DNA of 64,000 nucleotides from Desulfovibrio sp. JC022 (GTDB lineage Bacteria > Desulfobacterota > Desulfovibrionia > Desulfovibrionales > Desulfovibrionaceae): the NCBI RefSeq assembly GCF_010470665.1, contig NZ_VOPZ01000002.1, forward strand, positions 113,056 to 177,055. Reading direction: 5' to 3'. Under the pieces are notes generated by a model. It ran no database searches. It was not told the DNA's origin and saw nothing but the letters and a program-made list of their open reading frames with translations. Below, one piece after another: positions 16,414-25,236 of this stretch (its first letter is position 1; each line of letters starts with the position of its first letter). The position numbers were made by a program, and so were the translations under genes.

Positions 16414-17190
16414 ATGACTTACAAAGAGATTCAAGAACTGCTGATGAAGGAAATGAGACTTTATCATTACCCTGTAGCCGTTAAATATTTCTTCGACCAG
16501 GCTGAAGTTGACCACTTCAAGGAAAACGCTGAATTCCACATCCCTCTCAAGGCCATGACTTTCTGTCAGTGGGAAATCGCTGCCCGCATGAAAGGTCAGA
16601 CCGTGTACTCCGACCGTGATGGACTTGGATGCGGTAACGCTGTCTACGCTTTTGCGTGGAAGGAACTGGATGAAAACGAAATTAAAGGCCATGCTAAATA
16701 TGTTGTAAACATGGAGCAGGCTGAAAAATTCGTAAAAAGCAAACCCCGCCTCCCCGAAGGACTGCTCGGCATTGCCGTTGCTCCTCTCGGTTCCATTGAT
16801 GGAATTTTCGAACCGGACACAGTCCACTTCTATTGCGACAACATGCAGGCCTACCACCTTGCAGTTGACTACGCAGCAGCAACCGATACCCACCCCATCC
16901 GTCCGAACATCACCATGAACTCCTCCGCCTGTGCAGGTAACGTATTTTCTTACATGGAACAGGAGTTCAACATGGTTCCTGCATGCTCCGGCAGCTACAA
17001 CGCAGGTAAAACCGAGCGCGGCGAAATCAACGTCATGATCCCCGGCAAAAAGTTCAAAAAAGTTGTACAGAGACTCTGTGACCGTATTGAACTGGCAAGC
17101 TCCGCCATCACCAAGCCCGGCGACGGCTTCCCCGGTCAGGACATCTGCAAGAACTGTCCGCTGATCATTTTCAAAAAAGAAAAGAAATAA
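16414..17190 (+). CDS. DUF169 family protein, 258 aa
   Basis: A soluble protein with six or more cysteines, among them SSACAGNV near residues 170-177, DGLGCGNAV near 69-77 and a C-terminal DICKNCPLIIF (CxxC). These fit the DUF169 family, found in anaerobic bacteria and archaea and of unknown function. A strong GAGGAGG site precedes the ATG. It is followed after 166 bases, including a long hairpin, by a TauE/SafE permease in the same direction. The Cys pattern would suit binding of a metal, cluster or sulfur species; this is inference. Confidence 0.8.
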   Translation: MTYKEIQELLMKEMRLYHYPVAVKYFFDQAEVDHFKENAEFHIPLKAMTFCQWEIAARMKGQTVYSDRDGLGCGNAVYAFAWKELDENEIKGHAKYVVNMEQAEKFVKSKPRLPEGLLGIAVAPLGSIDGIFEPDTVHFYCDNMQAYHLAVDYAAATDTHPIRPNITMNSSACAGNVFSYMEQEFNMVPACSGSYNAGKTERGEINVMIPGKKFKKVVQRLCDRIELASSAITKPGDGFPGQDICKNCPLIIFKKEKK

Positions 17191-17194
17191 AAAA

Positions 17195-17228
17195 GCAATT
17201 CCCGGACACGGGAGTGTCCGGGAATTGC
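17195..17228. other. Perfect 15-bp hairpin between DUF169 and TauE genes
   Basis: GCAATTCCCGGACAC and GTGTCCGGGAATTGC enclose the tetraloop GGGA. On the plus strand no T-run follows, so transcription should largely continue into the permease gene. It may stabilise the upstream mRNA. On the minus strand it is followed by six T. Confidence 0.7.
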
Positions 17229-17356
17229 ACAAATAGGAATGAAGGCGCTGTTCCTGTTCAATCTGAATCTGACAGGGTCTCCGGCTGCTGCAACAGCCGG
17301 TATGGAAGCAGAAAAACAGACACAGCAAAACCAACTTTCGATCAAGGAGATACACT

Positions 17357-18517
17357 ATGTTTAAATCACGCAAAAGCCTTTTGATCATGGCTCTCGCGGC
17401 ACTGGCAGTGGTGGCTTACATCCAGCCCGCCTTTGCAGACCGTCTGGCAGACGCCATCAGCGCGACCCCCAAGGGTGCTGAAGCAGGCCAGATCAACACC
17501 GAACTCGCCCCCGGTTTCCTCGGAATTCCCGGCGGTCCCAGCGTCAACCTCGTCATCGGCTTTGTATGGGCCATCTGGGTCGGTTGGATTTTCTCCACTG
17601 TCGGCGCATTCGGCGGCATCATGGCCGGTGTAGGTCACATCACCATTTACGGCTTCGGTAACTACGCTTCCACCTTCAAAAAGACCTCTCCGGTCATGAA
17701 CAAGCTGGTAACCGACTCCATCCGCGTATCTAACCAGTGGCTGGTTGGTACTTCCGCGGCAATGTCCTCTTTCAACTACTACAAGATGGGCCGTCTGGTT
17801 CTGCCGCTGGGTCTCTCCCTTGCCGCAGGTTCCATTGCCGGTTCCTATCTCGTACCCTGGCTTACCGCCGGTAAAGTTTCTCTGAAAGCATATATCGGAT
17901 TCTTCGGTCTCTTTGTTCTCGCTTTGGGCTGCTACCTGTTCTACGAAACCACTCCCAAAGGACAGGCTGGCAAAAAGCAGGCTAAAGAAGCAGCAAAGGC
18001 TTTCGAAGCTTCCATTAAAGATGAAAAAGAAGGCGCAAAGGTTGATACCGCAGCAATGGGTGTCAAGGTTGTCAGCTTTGCTCCGACCAAATGCATCTTC
18101 ACCTTCTACGGCGTTGAGTTCTCCTTCAACCCCCTCATCCCCGTTGTCGGTGGTTTCATCATCGCAGCACTCGCCTCCTTCCTCGGCGTTGGCGGCGGAT
18201 TCCTGCTCGTTCCTTTCCTGACCAGTGTTGCAGGTCTGCCCATGTATCTGGTTGCAGGGACTTCCGCACTGGCTGTACTCGTAGGTATGACCACCTCCGT
18301 CTTCACCTACATGGTTGTTAAAGATACCCCGGTATTCTGGCCGCTCATCGGCGTGGAACTGCTCGGTATCCTCGTGGGTTCCTTCATCGGCCCCCGTACT
18401 TCCAAATACATCCCGGACGTATGGCTCAAACGACTCTTCGTCGTACTGGCTCTGTACGTAGGTATCCGCTACTCATCCAAGGGATTCCTCGGCTACAGCC
18501 TACTGCCTCCGTTCTAA
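17357..18517 (+). CDS. TauE/SafE family permease, long form, 386 aa
   Basis: An N-terminal hydrophobic segment ending FADRLADA looks like a signal anchor. The first TauE half (about residues 60-200) contains FSTVGAFGGIMAGVGHITIY. A charged insert of about 60 residues (about 197-250, KKQAKEAAKAFEASIKDEKE) separates it from the second half with FLGVGGGFLLVPFLTSVAG near 279-297. The insert and the extra N-terminus make it longer than the 251-residue paralogue at 4719. Likely exports sulfite or a related anion. Co-transcription with DUF169 behind a Crp/HcpR-type site is probable. Confidence 0.85.
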   Translation: MFKSRKSLLIMALAALAVVAYIQPAFADRLADAISATPKGAEAGQINTELAPGFLGIPGGPSVNLVIGFVWAIWVGWIFSTVGAFGGIMAGVGHITIYGFGNYASTFKKTSPVMNKLVTDSIRVSNQWLVGTSAAMSSFNYYKMGRLVLPLGLSLAAGSIAGSYLVPWLTAGKVSLKAYIGFFGLFVLALGCYLFYETTPKGQAGKKQAKEAAKAFEASIKDEKEGAKVDTAAMGVKVVSFAPTKCIFTFYGVEFSFNPLIPVVGGFIIAALASFLGVGGGFLLVPFLTSVAGLPMYLVAGTSALAVLVGMTTSVFTYMVVKDTPVFWPLIGVELLGILVGSFIGPRTSKYIPDVWLKRLFVVLALYVGIRYSSKGFLGYSLLPPF

Positions 18518-18533
18518 TTAATTTGTCTCCGAC

Positions 18534-18617
18534 GGCTGGGGAAGGGGAAACTATTGCAAGAGTTTCCCCTTCCCCAGCCCCCATCCCCTTCAGAACCTTT
18601 CAATAAGGCTTCGCCGC
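18534..18617 (+). repeat. Interspersed repeat with 19-bp perfect hairpin
   Basis: GGCTGGGGAAGGGGAAACT (18534-18552) pairs perfectly with 18561-18579 across an eight-base loop. The C-rich right half and the following ...AATAAGGCTTCGCCGC resemble the 1-60 copy read on the plus strand. It lies 17 bases after the TauE stop and may end that transcript although no T-run follows. Confidence 0.65.
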
Positions 18618-18679
18618 TGGGGACCCAAAAAAAAGATACAAAAAACAATTGATTAACCCGCGTCTGACTGTGCTCGGAC

Positions 18680-18757
18680 GCGAAGCTTATTAAAAAAGTT
18701 TGGGATTCTTAAACTCTTTTCAAAGGGGTTAAGGCCCCCGGCAGGGTCGCCGAAGGC
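18680..18757 (+). repeat. Interspersed intergenic repeat, copy 3
   Basis: Starts GCGAAGCTTATTAAAAAAGT and contains TTGGGATTCTTAAAC, an imperfect stem (CTTAAACTCTTT against AAAGGGGTTAAG) and a CCCCCGGCAGG end. It matches the copy at 24365-24434 over most of its length. It lies just before the ribosome site of the next gene. Confidence 0.65.
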
Positions 18758-18772
18758 AACCATGGAGGCATT

Positions 18773-19399
18773 ATGTTCGAGTCAATTTATCCAATCATAG
18801 ACAGTTTGCTTATCGCACCTTACCGCATTGGTTTGCCTGCCCTTGCGGCTTTCTGGCTCGGCACTGCGGCTATCGCTTTGTGGTGTACAATCGCCGGAGA
18901 AATCTCCATGGGCCTGATCTATATCTGGAACAGAGACTACTACACTGACTTGAATCGCGAAATGACCCGCATGAACAATATTTCTATTGAAGCTATTCGC
19001 CATAAGCAAAAAGACACCTTCAAGTCCGCCAACAAATGGGCCAATGAATATTTCGGGAAAGTTTTCTTTTCCCATGCCGCACTCTTTGCTGTTTCCCTCT
19101 GGCCTGTTCCATTTGCCATGGCCTGGCTGCAATCCCGGTTCACAGGCATTGATATCCACACAGTTCCCTTTACCGAATTTTCCCTCGGCTATCCTTTTGT
19201 TTTTATTTTATCTTATATTATTGTACGCTATGGCTTCTCTAAGATAAGACCATATATACCTCTACTCAAAAAGATCGATGACCTGAGAGCGGAAGACGCG
19301 AAAAAAGCCGGTGAGATGACATCATGGAATGAACTTGCACAGATTCCTGAAGAAAACAACGAAACTGTTGGTAGCAACAGTCTTGAAAGCAAGGCCTAA
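18773..19399 (+). CDS. Membrane protein beside the PhnD/kinase genes, 208 aa
   Basis: Hydrophobic segments lie at about residues 22-44, 98-118 and 137-155, with a charged cytosolic-looking stretch between the first two (NREMTRMNNISIEAIRHKQK). The C-terminal 45 residues are charged. The layout (short helix, charged amphipathic region, two further spans) recalls small insertase-like or DUF106-type proteins, but I cannot assign a family. It overlaps no neighbour and is followed after 52 bases by the PhnD-like gene, so it probably belongs to the same signalling operon. Confidence 0.7.
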   Translation: MFESIYPIIDSLLIAPYRIGLPALAAFWLGTAAIALWCTIAGEISMGLIYIWNRDYYTDLNREMTRMNNISIEAIRHKQKDTFKSANKWANEYFGKVFFSHAALFAVSLWPVPFAMAWLQSRFTGIDIHTVPFTEFSLGYPFVFILSYIIVRYGFSKIRPYIPLLKKIDDLRAEDAKKAGEMTSWNELAQIPEENNETVGSNSLESKA

Positions 19400-19451
19400 T
19401 CGTGAACGGAATTCTCTCCGGGAAAAATACACCCCTCTCAGTGGAGAATTC

Positions 19452-20411
19452 ATGTTCAAACTCAGATATACTCTTCCAGCAATACTTCTGTTGGCCGGAG
19501 CTGCAATTTATTTCTTTGGTTCACAGCCAGCGGAAAAAATTGTGCGTGTGGATATGTCACTCCGTGAGGAAGTCCGCGTACCTGAACCGCGCCCGGCCAT
19601 TACCTACGCATACCTGCCTCAGTATTCACACCGTGTTTCATACTTAAGACACAGCAAACTTATAGATTACCTTTCCCGCGAATCCGGCTTCACAATCCGG
19701 CAGGTCTTCCCGGATACATTTGAGGAGCACCGCCGCATGGTTGAAGATGGCGAAATAGACATTTCATTCTCCAACCCCATGACCTACGTCAGCATTGCCA
19801 AGAGCGGCGCGCGGGCTTTTGCCCGGATCATTGAACCTTCCGGCAGCCCCACCTTCAGAGGCCAGATCATCACCCGCAAAGATAACCGCGCCATAACAAG
19901 ACTTAAGGACTGCATCGGTAAAACATGGATCGCAGTAGATCCCCTTTCCGCTGGCGGATACCTCTTTCCGCTGGGTCTTTTTCTCAAAAACGGCATCAAG
20001 GAATCGGACTTCAAGGAAATATCCTTTGCCCCCGGACCGGGCGGCAAGCAGGAAAAGGCAGTCCTTGCGGTTTACGCCGGTAAATACGATTTCGCCTCCA
20101 TCCGCGAAGGCACGCTAAATGTTGTCCGCGACAAGATAAATATAGACAAAATAAGAATTGTTGCTGAAACCGAACCTTTTCCCGGCTGGGTCTACGCCGC
20201 ACGTAAAGGACTCTCAGATAATGTTGTTAATAAAATCAAATACTGCATGTTCCGCATGTCCATGGGTGATCCGAAACAAGCTGCCATCTTATATCAGGCA
20301 GGCATGAGAGGGATTATTCCTGCCGAAGACAGCGACTACGATCCAGTAAGAAGACTCACAGAAGAATTAGGACTAAACATTGATTACGGACAACAGGGGG
20401 GGCTGAAATGA
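19452..20411 (+). CDS. PhnD-like periplasmic binding protein, membrane-anchored, 319 aa
   Basis: An N-terminal hydrophobic segment (residues 5-23) is followed by a type 2 periplasmic-binding fold of the phosphate/phosphite/phosphonate group: ITYAYLPQYS, then DGEIDISFSNPMTYVSIAKS near 102-121 and SAGGYLFPLG near 180-189. No transporter genes are adjacent; the histidine kinase starts within the last codons (ATGA overlap). That arrangement marks a sensory binding protein that presents a ligand to the kinase. The ATG at 19452 has GTGGAG upstream; the longer reading begins inside the previous gene. Confidence 0.82.
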   Translation: MFKLRYTLPAILLLAGAAIYFFGSQPAEKIVRVDMSLREEVRVPEPRPAITYAYLPQYSHRVSYLRHSKLIDYLSRESGFTIRQVFPDTFEEHRRMVEDGEIDISFSNPMTYVSIAKSGARAFARIIEPSGSPTFRGQIITRKDNRAITRLKDCIGKTWIAVDPLSAGGYLFPLGLFLKNGIKESDFKEISFAPGPGGKQEKAVLAVYAGKYDFASIREGTLNVVRDKINIDKIRIVAETEPFPGWVYAARKGLSDNVVNKIKYCMFRMSMGDPKQAAILYQAGMRGIIPAEDSDYDPVRRLTEELGLNIDYGQQGGLK

Positions 20412-22345
20412 TTGAAATATTCTCCCGGCTGAGATTCCGGACAAAAATCAATCTTGGACTGACTCTGATTGTTGCCTTCACCTCACTGATCATTGCAATT
20501 TTTGTTATCCGCATGTCCTCGGACGCGCTTATCGAACAATCCCGTAAGCGCGGAGAAGTGTTGGCCGGCAATCTGGCCCTGCGAGCTGAAAACCCTTTAC
20601 TTTCGGTGGATCTGCTCAATCTGGGTTCCATGGTCAATGAGCTGAAAAAAGCGGACGATGAAATCGTCTATGCCTTTATCATGGACGACCAGAACCGGGT
20701 CCTCGCCAACACTTTCAGCGACGGTTTTCCGGTCCAGCTCAAGGAGGCAAATCAGAGTGAAAATAATAAAATAAACATCGTTACCATTGATACAGGGAAA
20801 AAACGTATCTTCGACTTTGCCGCGCCTATTTTTCTCAGCGACAAAAAACTCGGAACAGTCCGTATCGGCCTTTCACGGGCCGGCATTCAGTCCGTGGTTC
20901 AAAACCTGATCTTCGCCATTTTCGCCCTTACCGGGGCGGTTCTCCTGCTGGCTGTGCTGCTTTCCACCCAGTTTGCGCGCCATCTAACCTTCCGTCTCGG
21001 CTCTCTGCAAAAGCACGCCGAAGATATCGTCGCCACACATCTGGGACCGAGTCTGCGTAAAGAAGAGGCAAAAGATGAAAAATTCACCGACAGATTCAAA
21101 CGTGCCATCACCCATCCCCCCAAAGGGGATGAGATTCAAGAACTGAACAATACATTTGACGCCATGGGCATGAGTCTGGCCTGTCACATTGAAGACCTTC
21201 AGATAACCGAGGCCGACCTGACCCGGCAGAAAGAACTTCTTAAAACCATCATCAATGTCTCCCCGGATTTTGTTTCTCTGCTGGGTCCACAGTTAACTTA
21301 CCTTGCGGTTAACAAAAGCTATGCCGAACATCTGGGACGCACTGAAGAAGAAATTATCGGCCTCACTGACGAAGAACTCTACCCATCCGAGACAGCTGCC
21401 GCCCGCATGGAAGAAGCACGCATGGTCCTTAAGAGCGGGCGCACCGTAAACAAGGAAACACGCGAGCCGGAAACAGACGAATTCTCGGCCCGCTGGTTTC
21501 ATACAATCCGTGTCCCGGTCCACGGGCAGAACAACAATATCATCGGCGTACTTTCCACTTCCCGTGAAATTACCGAACTCAAAGGTTATCAGGCTCAGCT
21601 GATACAATCCCAGAAAATGGAATCAATCGGCAAACTGGCAGGCGGTGTGGCCCATGAAATCAACACCCCTCTGGGGATTATCCTCGGCTATGCCCAGTTA
21701 CTTCAGGAAGACCTTAATCCTGACGAGCAGATCTCTAAAGACATTGAAATTATTGAAAAACAAGCCCGTGTCTGCCGCAAGATCGTTGCCGATCTGCTAG
21801 GCTTCTCCCGTCAGAACGAAAGTGAAAAGATCACCATGTGTTTTAACAACTCCATTCTGGAAGTAGTGCAGCTGGTCAGTCACACCTTCAAGCTGGAGCA
21901 AGTTGAAATATCCACAGAACTTGATGACCGTTTCCCCATTATCCACGGCGACCCCGAAAAGCTGAAACAGGTCTGGCTGAACCTGCTTTCCAATGCTCTG
22001 GAAGCAATTGATGAAAAAGGACGCATTCATATCTCGACCCAGCTTGATACCAATTCGATGACCATTACAGCTATCTTTGCGGATACCGGACACGGAGTCG
22101 AAGCCAAAAACATCAATGCAATCTTCGACCCTTTCTATTCCACAAAGCCTGTGGGCAAAGGTACGGGACTGGGACTTTCCGTCTCCTTCGGGATTATCAA
22201 GGATCACGGAGGCACGATTAAAGCAGCAAGCCCGCTGCCGCGCCCCCTGCGCCGCACTCTCAACCTGCCGGAAAATGCAGGGCCCGGAACCCTGTTTGAA
22301 GTAACCCTGCCTCTTGACGATCTTTCAGAGGAAGAGCAAGCTTAG
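20408..22345 (+). CDS. Membrane sensor histidine kinase with PAS domain, 645 aa
   Basis: TM1 (about residues 14-35), a periplasmic double-Cache-like domain (about 36-165), TM2 (about 167-190), a HAMP-type linker with an insert, and a PAS domain (about 280-395). The kinase core follows: GGVAHEINTPLG with His416, N-box NLLSNALEAI, G1 DTGHGV and G2 GKGTGLGLS. Four-base overlap with the PhnD-like gene. No response regulator is adjacent, so the phosphoryl acceptor lies elsewhere. The next gene encodes a degenerate PPDK-type protein, an unusual companion. Confidence 0.92.
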   Translation: MIEIFSRLRFRTKINLGLTLIVAFTSLIIAIFVIRMSSDALIEQSRKRGEVLAGNLALRAENPLLSVDLLNLGSMVNELKKADDEIVYAFIMDDQNRVLANTFSDGFPVQLKEANQSENNKINIVTIDTGKKRIFDFAAPIFLSDKKLGTVRIGLSRAGIQSVVQNLIFAIFALTGAVLLLAVLLSTQFARHLTFRLGSLQKHAEDIVATHLGPSLRKEEAKDEKFTDRFKRAITHPPKGDEIQELNNTFDAMGMSLACHIEDLQITEADLTRQKELLKTIINVSPDFVSLLGPQLTYLAVNKSYAEHLGRTEEEIIGLTDEELYPSETAAARMEEARMVLKSGRTVNKETREPETDEFSARWFHTIRVPVHGQNNNIIGVLSTSREITELKGYQAQLIQSQKMESIGKLAGGVAHEINTPLGIILGYAQLLQEDLNPDEQISKDIEIIEKQARVCRKIVADLLGFSRQNESEKITMCFNNSILEVVQLVSHTFKLEQVEISTELDDRFPIIHGDPEKLKQVWLNLLSNALEAIDEKGRIHISTQLDTNSMTITAIFADTGHGVEAKNINAIFDPFYSTKPVGKGTGLGLSVSFGIIKDHGGTIKAASPLPRPLRRTLNLPENAGPGTLFEVTLPLDDLSEEEQA

Positions 22346-22383
22346 GGTTTATCTATCCGAACCTATTGTGATATGGTTTTATT

Positions 22384-24330
22384 ATGAAATTTCGACACGT
22401 TTTCAGCCACTGGACTTACGAGACATTTCCACCCGGAAGATTGCTCAGGCGCAGGTACAACTCTTTTAAAAAGTTAATGGAACTTGAAGAGCTGTGCCTT
22501 AAATCCATCTCGCACATTGAAGATATCGGTTTCGGGCTGACTGTTACCGACTGGGCCTACGTGGAAAAGCAGGCCGCAGATCTGGGGATCAATATCCGAA
22601 CCATGCTGGAGCACCTTCAGGATATGAATCCGGTGCGATTCATGGATATCATGGATTATTACAACAAGATCAACTTTTACGTGCGCATGGCCGTAACCGT
22701 TCCGGACCCCGAAATTTCAAAGCCGTTCACTTTCACTCTTGATGATGCCATTGACTACGAATTCAAGGCCGGAGCATGCGCTGCGGACCTTGCAAGACTG
22801 AAACAAGCCGGAGTTCCGGTTCTGGACGGTATGGTTATTGGCTCTGATGTTTACAATTACTTCATTGAAGCCAACAACCTGCGCATTGCCATTGATGAAA
22901 TTCTGGAATCTGCGGTAACAACCGGAATCACCGACCTGAATATCATTTCCCGGACCATCATCGACCGTTTCATGCAGGGAGTAATGCCCGATACAATCGC
23001 CACAGAGATTGAAATCGCGGCACTTGAAACCTCGCGTGGAAGCGGCAACCTGACCCTGACCGCATCCTCCACCCCGGAAGGAAGCCTTTACGCCCTGCCG
23101 GAAAGCTGGTGCACCATCAGCCCAGTCCCGGCGCAGGATATTGTTGAAGCATGGAAAAAAGCGGTCACGTGTAAATTTTCAGCGGAATCCATCAAGGCCC
23201 GCATTGAATCAGGTTACGCGGACCGCGAAAGTCCGGCCTCAGTTATAATCCAGCCTTTGAAAGATATCCATGATTCAGGCGTAATTGAAACACTGCATGA
23301 ATCATCCAATCTACCGCCCAAAGACCGGGAAGGCGGATGTTCAGCGATATTCAGCCACAACTCCACCACTCCGTTTCTGCTCTCCAGACGGGAAAAACAG
23401 CGGGTAATTTCCCGCCCGGAAAAATCTCCGCTTTCCACTCATTCAGCAAAAACAATCGCTTCTCTAGGCAAAAAAGCAGAAGAACTGTTCGATACGCCGC
23501 AGAAATGTCACTGGATCACCGACCTGCGCAACCGAGTCATGATCACCTCCGCACGCTCTTACCCTTTTAAAGGGGAAAAAGAGACTGTACGTATCAAGCA
23601 GGCCCTTTCCTACATCGCCAACCTGAATATCTCTCCGCGCAACACGGAAATGTTTTTGCCGGAAAAAAGCCGATCCATGTATGATCTGGTACGCTTTGCC
23701 AATGAAAAAGGCATTGAAGAAATGTTCTCACTGGTCAGCAAGAAAGGGTTGGGAATTGACGGAGCCAAACACCTTAAAGCCCGCCAGCCCATCGGCATAA
23801 CTGTGCTCAACCTTGCGGACGGCCTGTTCAGCACAGCCGCCGGAAAAATGGATATTTCACCGGATGACATCAAGTCAGCCCCAATGTGGGCACTCTGGTT
23901 CGGGCTTGGCGCGGACCGTCCCGGCTGGGATGGAGATAACAGCATCGAGGGCTATGCCATCCTTTCGCGAACCTACATGAATATCACCCTGAAATCAGAA
24001 AAAGACCTGACCGAAGTGGACGCAGTCTGCGACCCGGATGCTCAGTCCAACCACATCCATTTCCGCTTTAAAGGCGGCAGCGGAAGTCCTGACCAACGCA
24101 TCGCAAGGATCAGGTTCATTAATACGACCCTCAAGTCACAAGGATTCAGCACAAACCATCAGGGAGATATGATTGAAGCTAGATTCACGGGAGGAAGAGA
24201 ACCGGAAATTCAAAAACTTCTGGCAACAACAGGCCACCTGATTGCCCACATCGGCACCCATCATCCGGTTGTTGAGGAAGGAGAAAATGCAGATCAGGTT
24301 GCAGCGCGGTTTATTTCGGGACTGGGGTAA
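22384..24330 (+). CDS. PEP/pyruvate-binding (PPDK N-terminal)-like protein, 648 aa
   Basis: Residues about 127-165 (FKAGACAADLARLKQAGVPV...) match the start of the PPDK/PEP-synthase nucleotide-binding domain, where functional enzymes have a GGK-x-A-L-E motif; here the Lys and acid are replaced. SPASVIIQPLKD near 286-297 resembles the domain's later V-x-VQ-M strand. The swivelling His domain and the PEP barrel are missing. The N-terminal 120 residues and the large C-terminal part are unfamiliar. It follows the kinase gene by 38 bases. It may be a catalytically altered ATP-grasp protein serving signalling, but this is inference. Confidence 0.75.
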   Translation: MKFRHVFSHWTYETFPPGRLLRRRYNSFKKLMELEELCLKSISHIEDIGFGLTVTDWAYVEKQAADLGINIRTMLEHLQDMNPVRFMDIMDYYNKINFYVRMAVTVPDPEISKPFTFTLDDAIDYEFKAGACAADLARLKQAGVPVLDGMVIGSDVYNYFIEANNLRIAIDEILESAVTTGITDLNIISRTIIDRFMQGVMPDTIATEIEIAALETSRGSGNLTLTASSTPEGSLYALPESWCTISPVPAQDIVEAWKKAVTCKFSAESIKARIESGYADRESPASVIIQPLKDIHDSGVIETLHESSNLPPKDREGGCSAIFSHNSTTPFLLSRREKQRVISRPEKSPLSTHSAKTIASLGKKAEELFDTPQKCHWITDLRNRVMITSARSYPFKGEKETVRIKQALSYIANLNISPRNTEMFLPEKSRSMYDLVRFANEKGIEEMFSLVSKKGLGIDGAKHLKARQPIGITVLNLADGLFSTAAGKMDISPDDIKSAPMWALWFGLGADRPGWDGDNSIEGYAILSRTYMNITLKSEKDLTEVDAVCDPDAQSNHIHFRFKGGSGSPDQRIARIRFINTTLKSQGFSTNHQGDMIEARFTGGREPEIQKLLATTGHLIAHIGTHHPVVEEGENADQVAARFISGLG

Positions 24331-24364
24331 ATATTTCCAAAGGACAATTTAGATTCTTTTTTCA

Positions 24365-24434
24365 GCGAAGCTTAATAAAAGGTTTTGGGATTCTTAAACC
24401 CTTTTGCAAAAGGATTTAAGCCCGCCGGGAGGCT
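24365..24434 (+). repeat. Interspersed intergenic repeat, copy 4, between convergent genes
   Basis: Starts GCGAAGCTTAATAAAAGGTT. It contains the hairpin CTTAAACCCTTTT-GC-AAAAGGATTTAAG (one mismatch) and ends GCCCGCCGGGAGGC. It fills the gap between the PPDK-like gene and the TPR gene ending at 24439 and may terminate both. Confidence 0.65.
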
Positions 24435-24438
24435 AATA

Positions 24439-25185
24439 TTAATTTTTCGCCTGCGATTTCTTATGAATCTGGACCAAAAAATGGACCAGCTTATCTTCGA
24501 TCTCACGGTCATCCACGTATTCGATGATCATTTCCTTGGCTTCTTCAAGATCATATTCCTTAAGAAGCTCACGCAGCCGCATACGCAGTTGCGCCTTTTC
24601 ACGTTTTATCTGTAAATCTTCCAGAATATCAGTAACATAATCAAAATCTTTCTTGGCAAGGGCCTTTCTGAAACTGGTACGCACAAAATGAGAATAAAAA
24701 CGGCCTGATATGCCGGTAAGAAGAGTACCCAGCCAAACACCTAGGACCAGAGTTACAAGGTCCGCAGCCCTTTCCTTGGCAATATTAATCCACTCGTAAA
24801 AATCACGGTCCCGAAGCAAATCCTGCGTCTTGCGCATTTCATAAACCATGCGCTTTGCAGCAGGGTTGTTCTTATCGATATCGAGTGCCATGCGGAACTG
24901 GGCCTCAGCCTGTTCAAGATCGCCCATTTTAAAATAAGCCCGCCCGAGCAGGCTATACAGCCAATCCGAGCGAGGATGTTTCTTCAAACCTTGTTCAAGG
25001 CTGGAGACCGCGAGTTCATAATCACCGCGGTCAATGAGTTCCTGCCCCATTCTTCCACATGAAAGCTCAGATTCAAGGCCCGCAGGAGAGGCGATCTCTG
25101 CTGCCCGACATTCCATGATGCCGATCATGGCTGTCAAAGTCAGAATAACGCAAACCAGCCAAATAATTCTTTCAACTTTATTCAT
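24439..25185 (-). CDS. Membrane-anchored TPR protein, last gene of the envelope cluster, 248 aa
   Basis: A signal or anchor segment (residues 5-24) is followed by TPR repeats (about 46-115; DYELAVSSLEQGLKKHPRSD, then LEQAEAQFRMALDIDKNNP). A second hydrophobic segment (about 138-158) is followed by a charged helical tail (REKAQLRMRLRELLKEYDLE). The TPRs would face the periplasm and the tail the cytosol. It ends an eight-gene run beginning at 35829. Likely a scaffold, given its repeats. Confidence 0.75.
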   Translation of the reverse strand: MNKVERIIWLVCVILTLTAMIGIMECRAAEIASPAGLESELSCGRMGQELIDRGDYELAVSSLEQGLKKHPRSDWLYSLLGRAYFKMGDLEQAEAQFRMALDIDKNNPAAKRMVYEMRKTQDLLRDRDFYEWINIAKERAADLVTLVLGVWLGTLLTGISGRFYSHFVRTSFRKALAKKDFDYVTDILEDLQIKREKAQLRMRLRELLKEYDLEEAKEMIIEYVDDREIEDKLVHFLVQIHKKSQAKN

Positions 25186-25236
25186 TAACGGCCTTACCTA
25201 CCAGACATCCCTAAAACAAATTTAATCAGCATAGCA

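Noticed and set aside
16387-17388. Long open minus-strand frame of 333 codons
   Set aside because: Lies opposite the DUF169 gene and has no coding pattern or ribosome site; the plus-strand gene has recognised family motifs.
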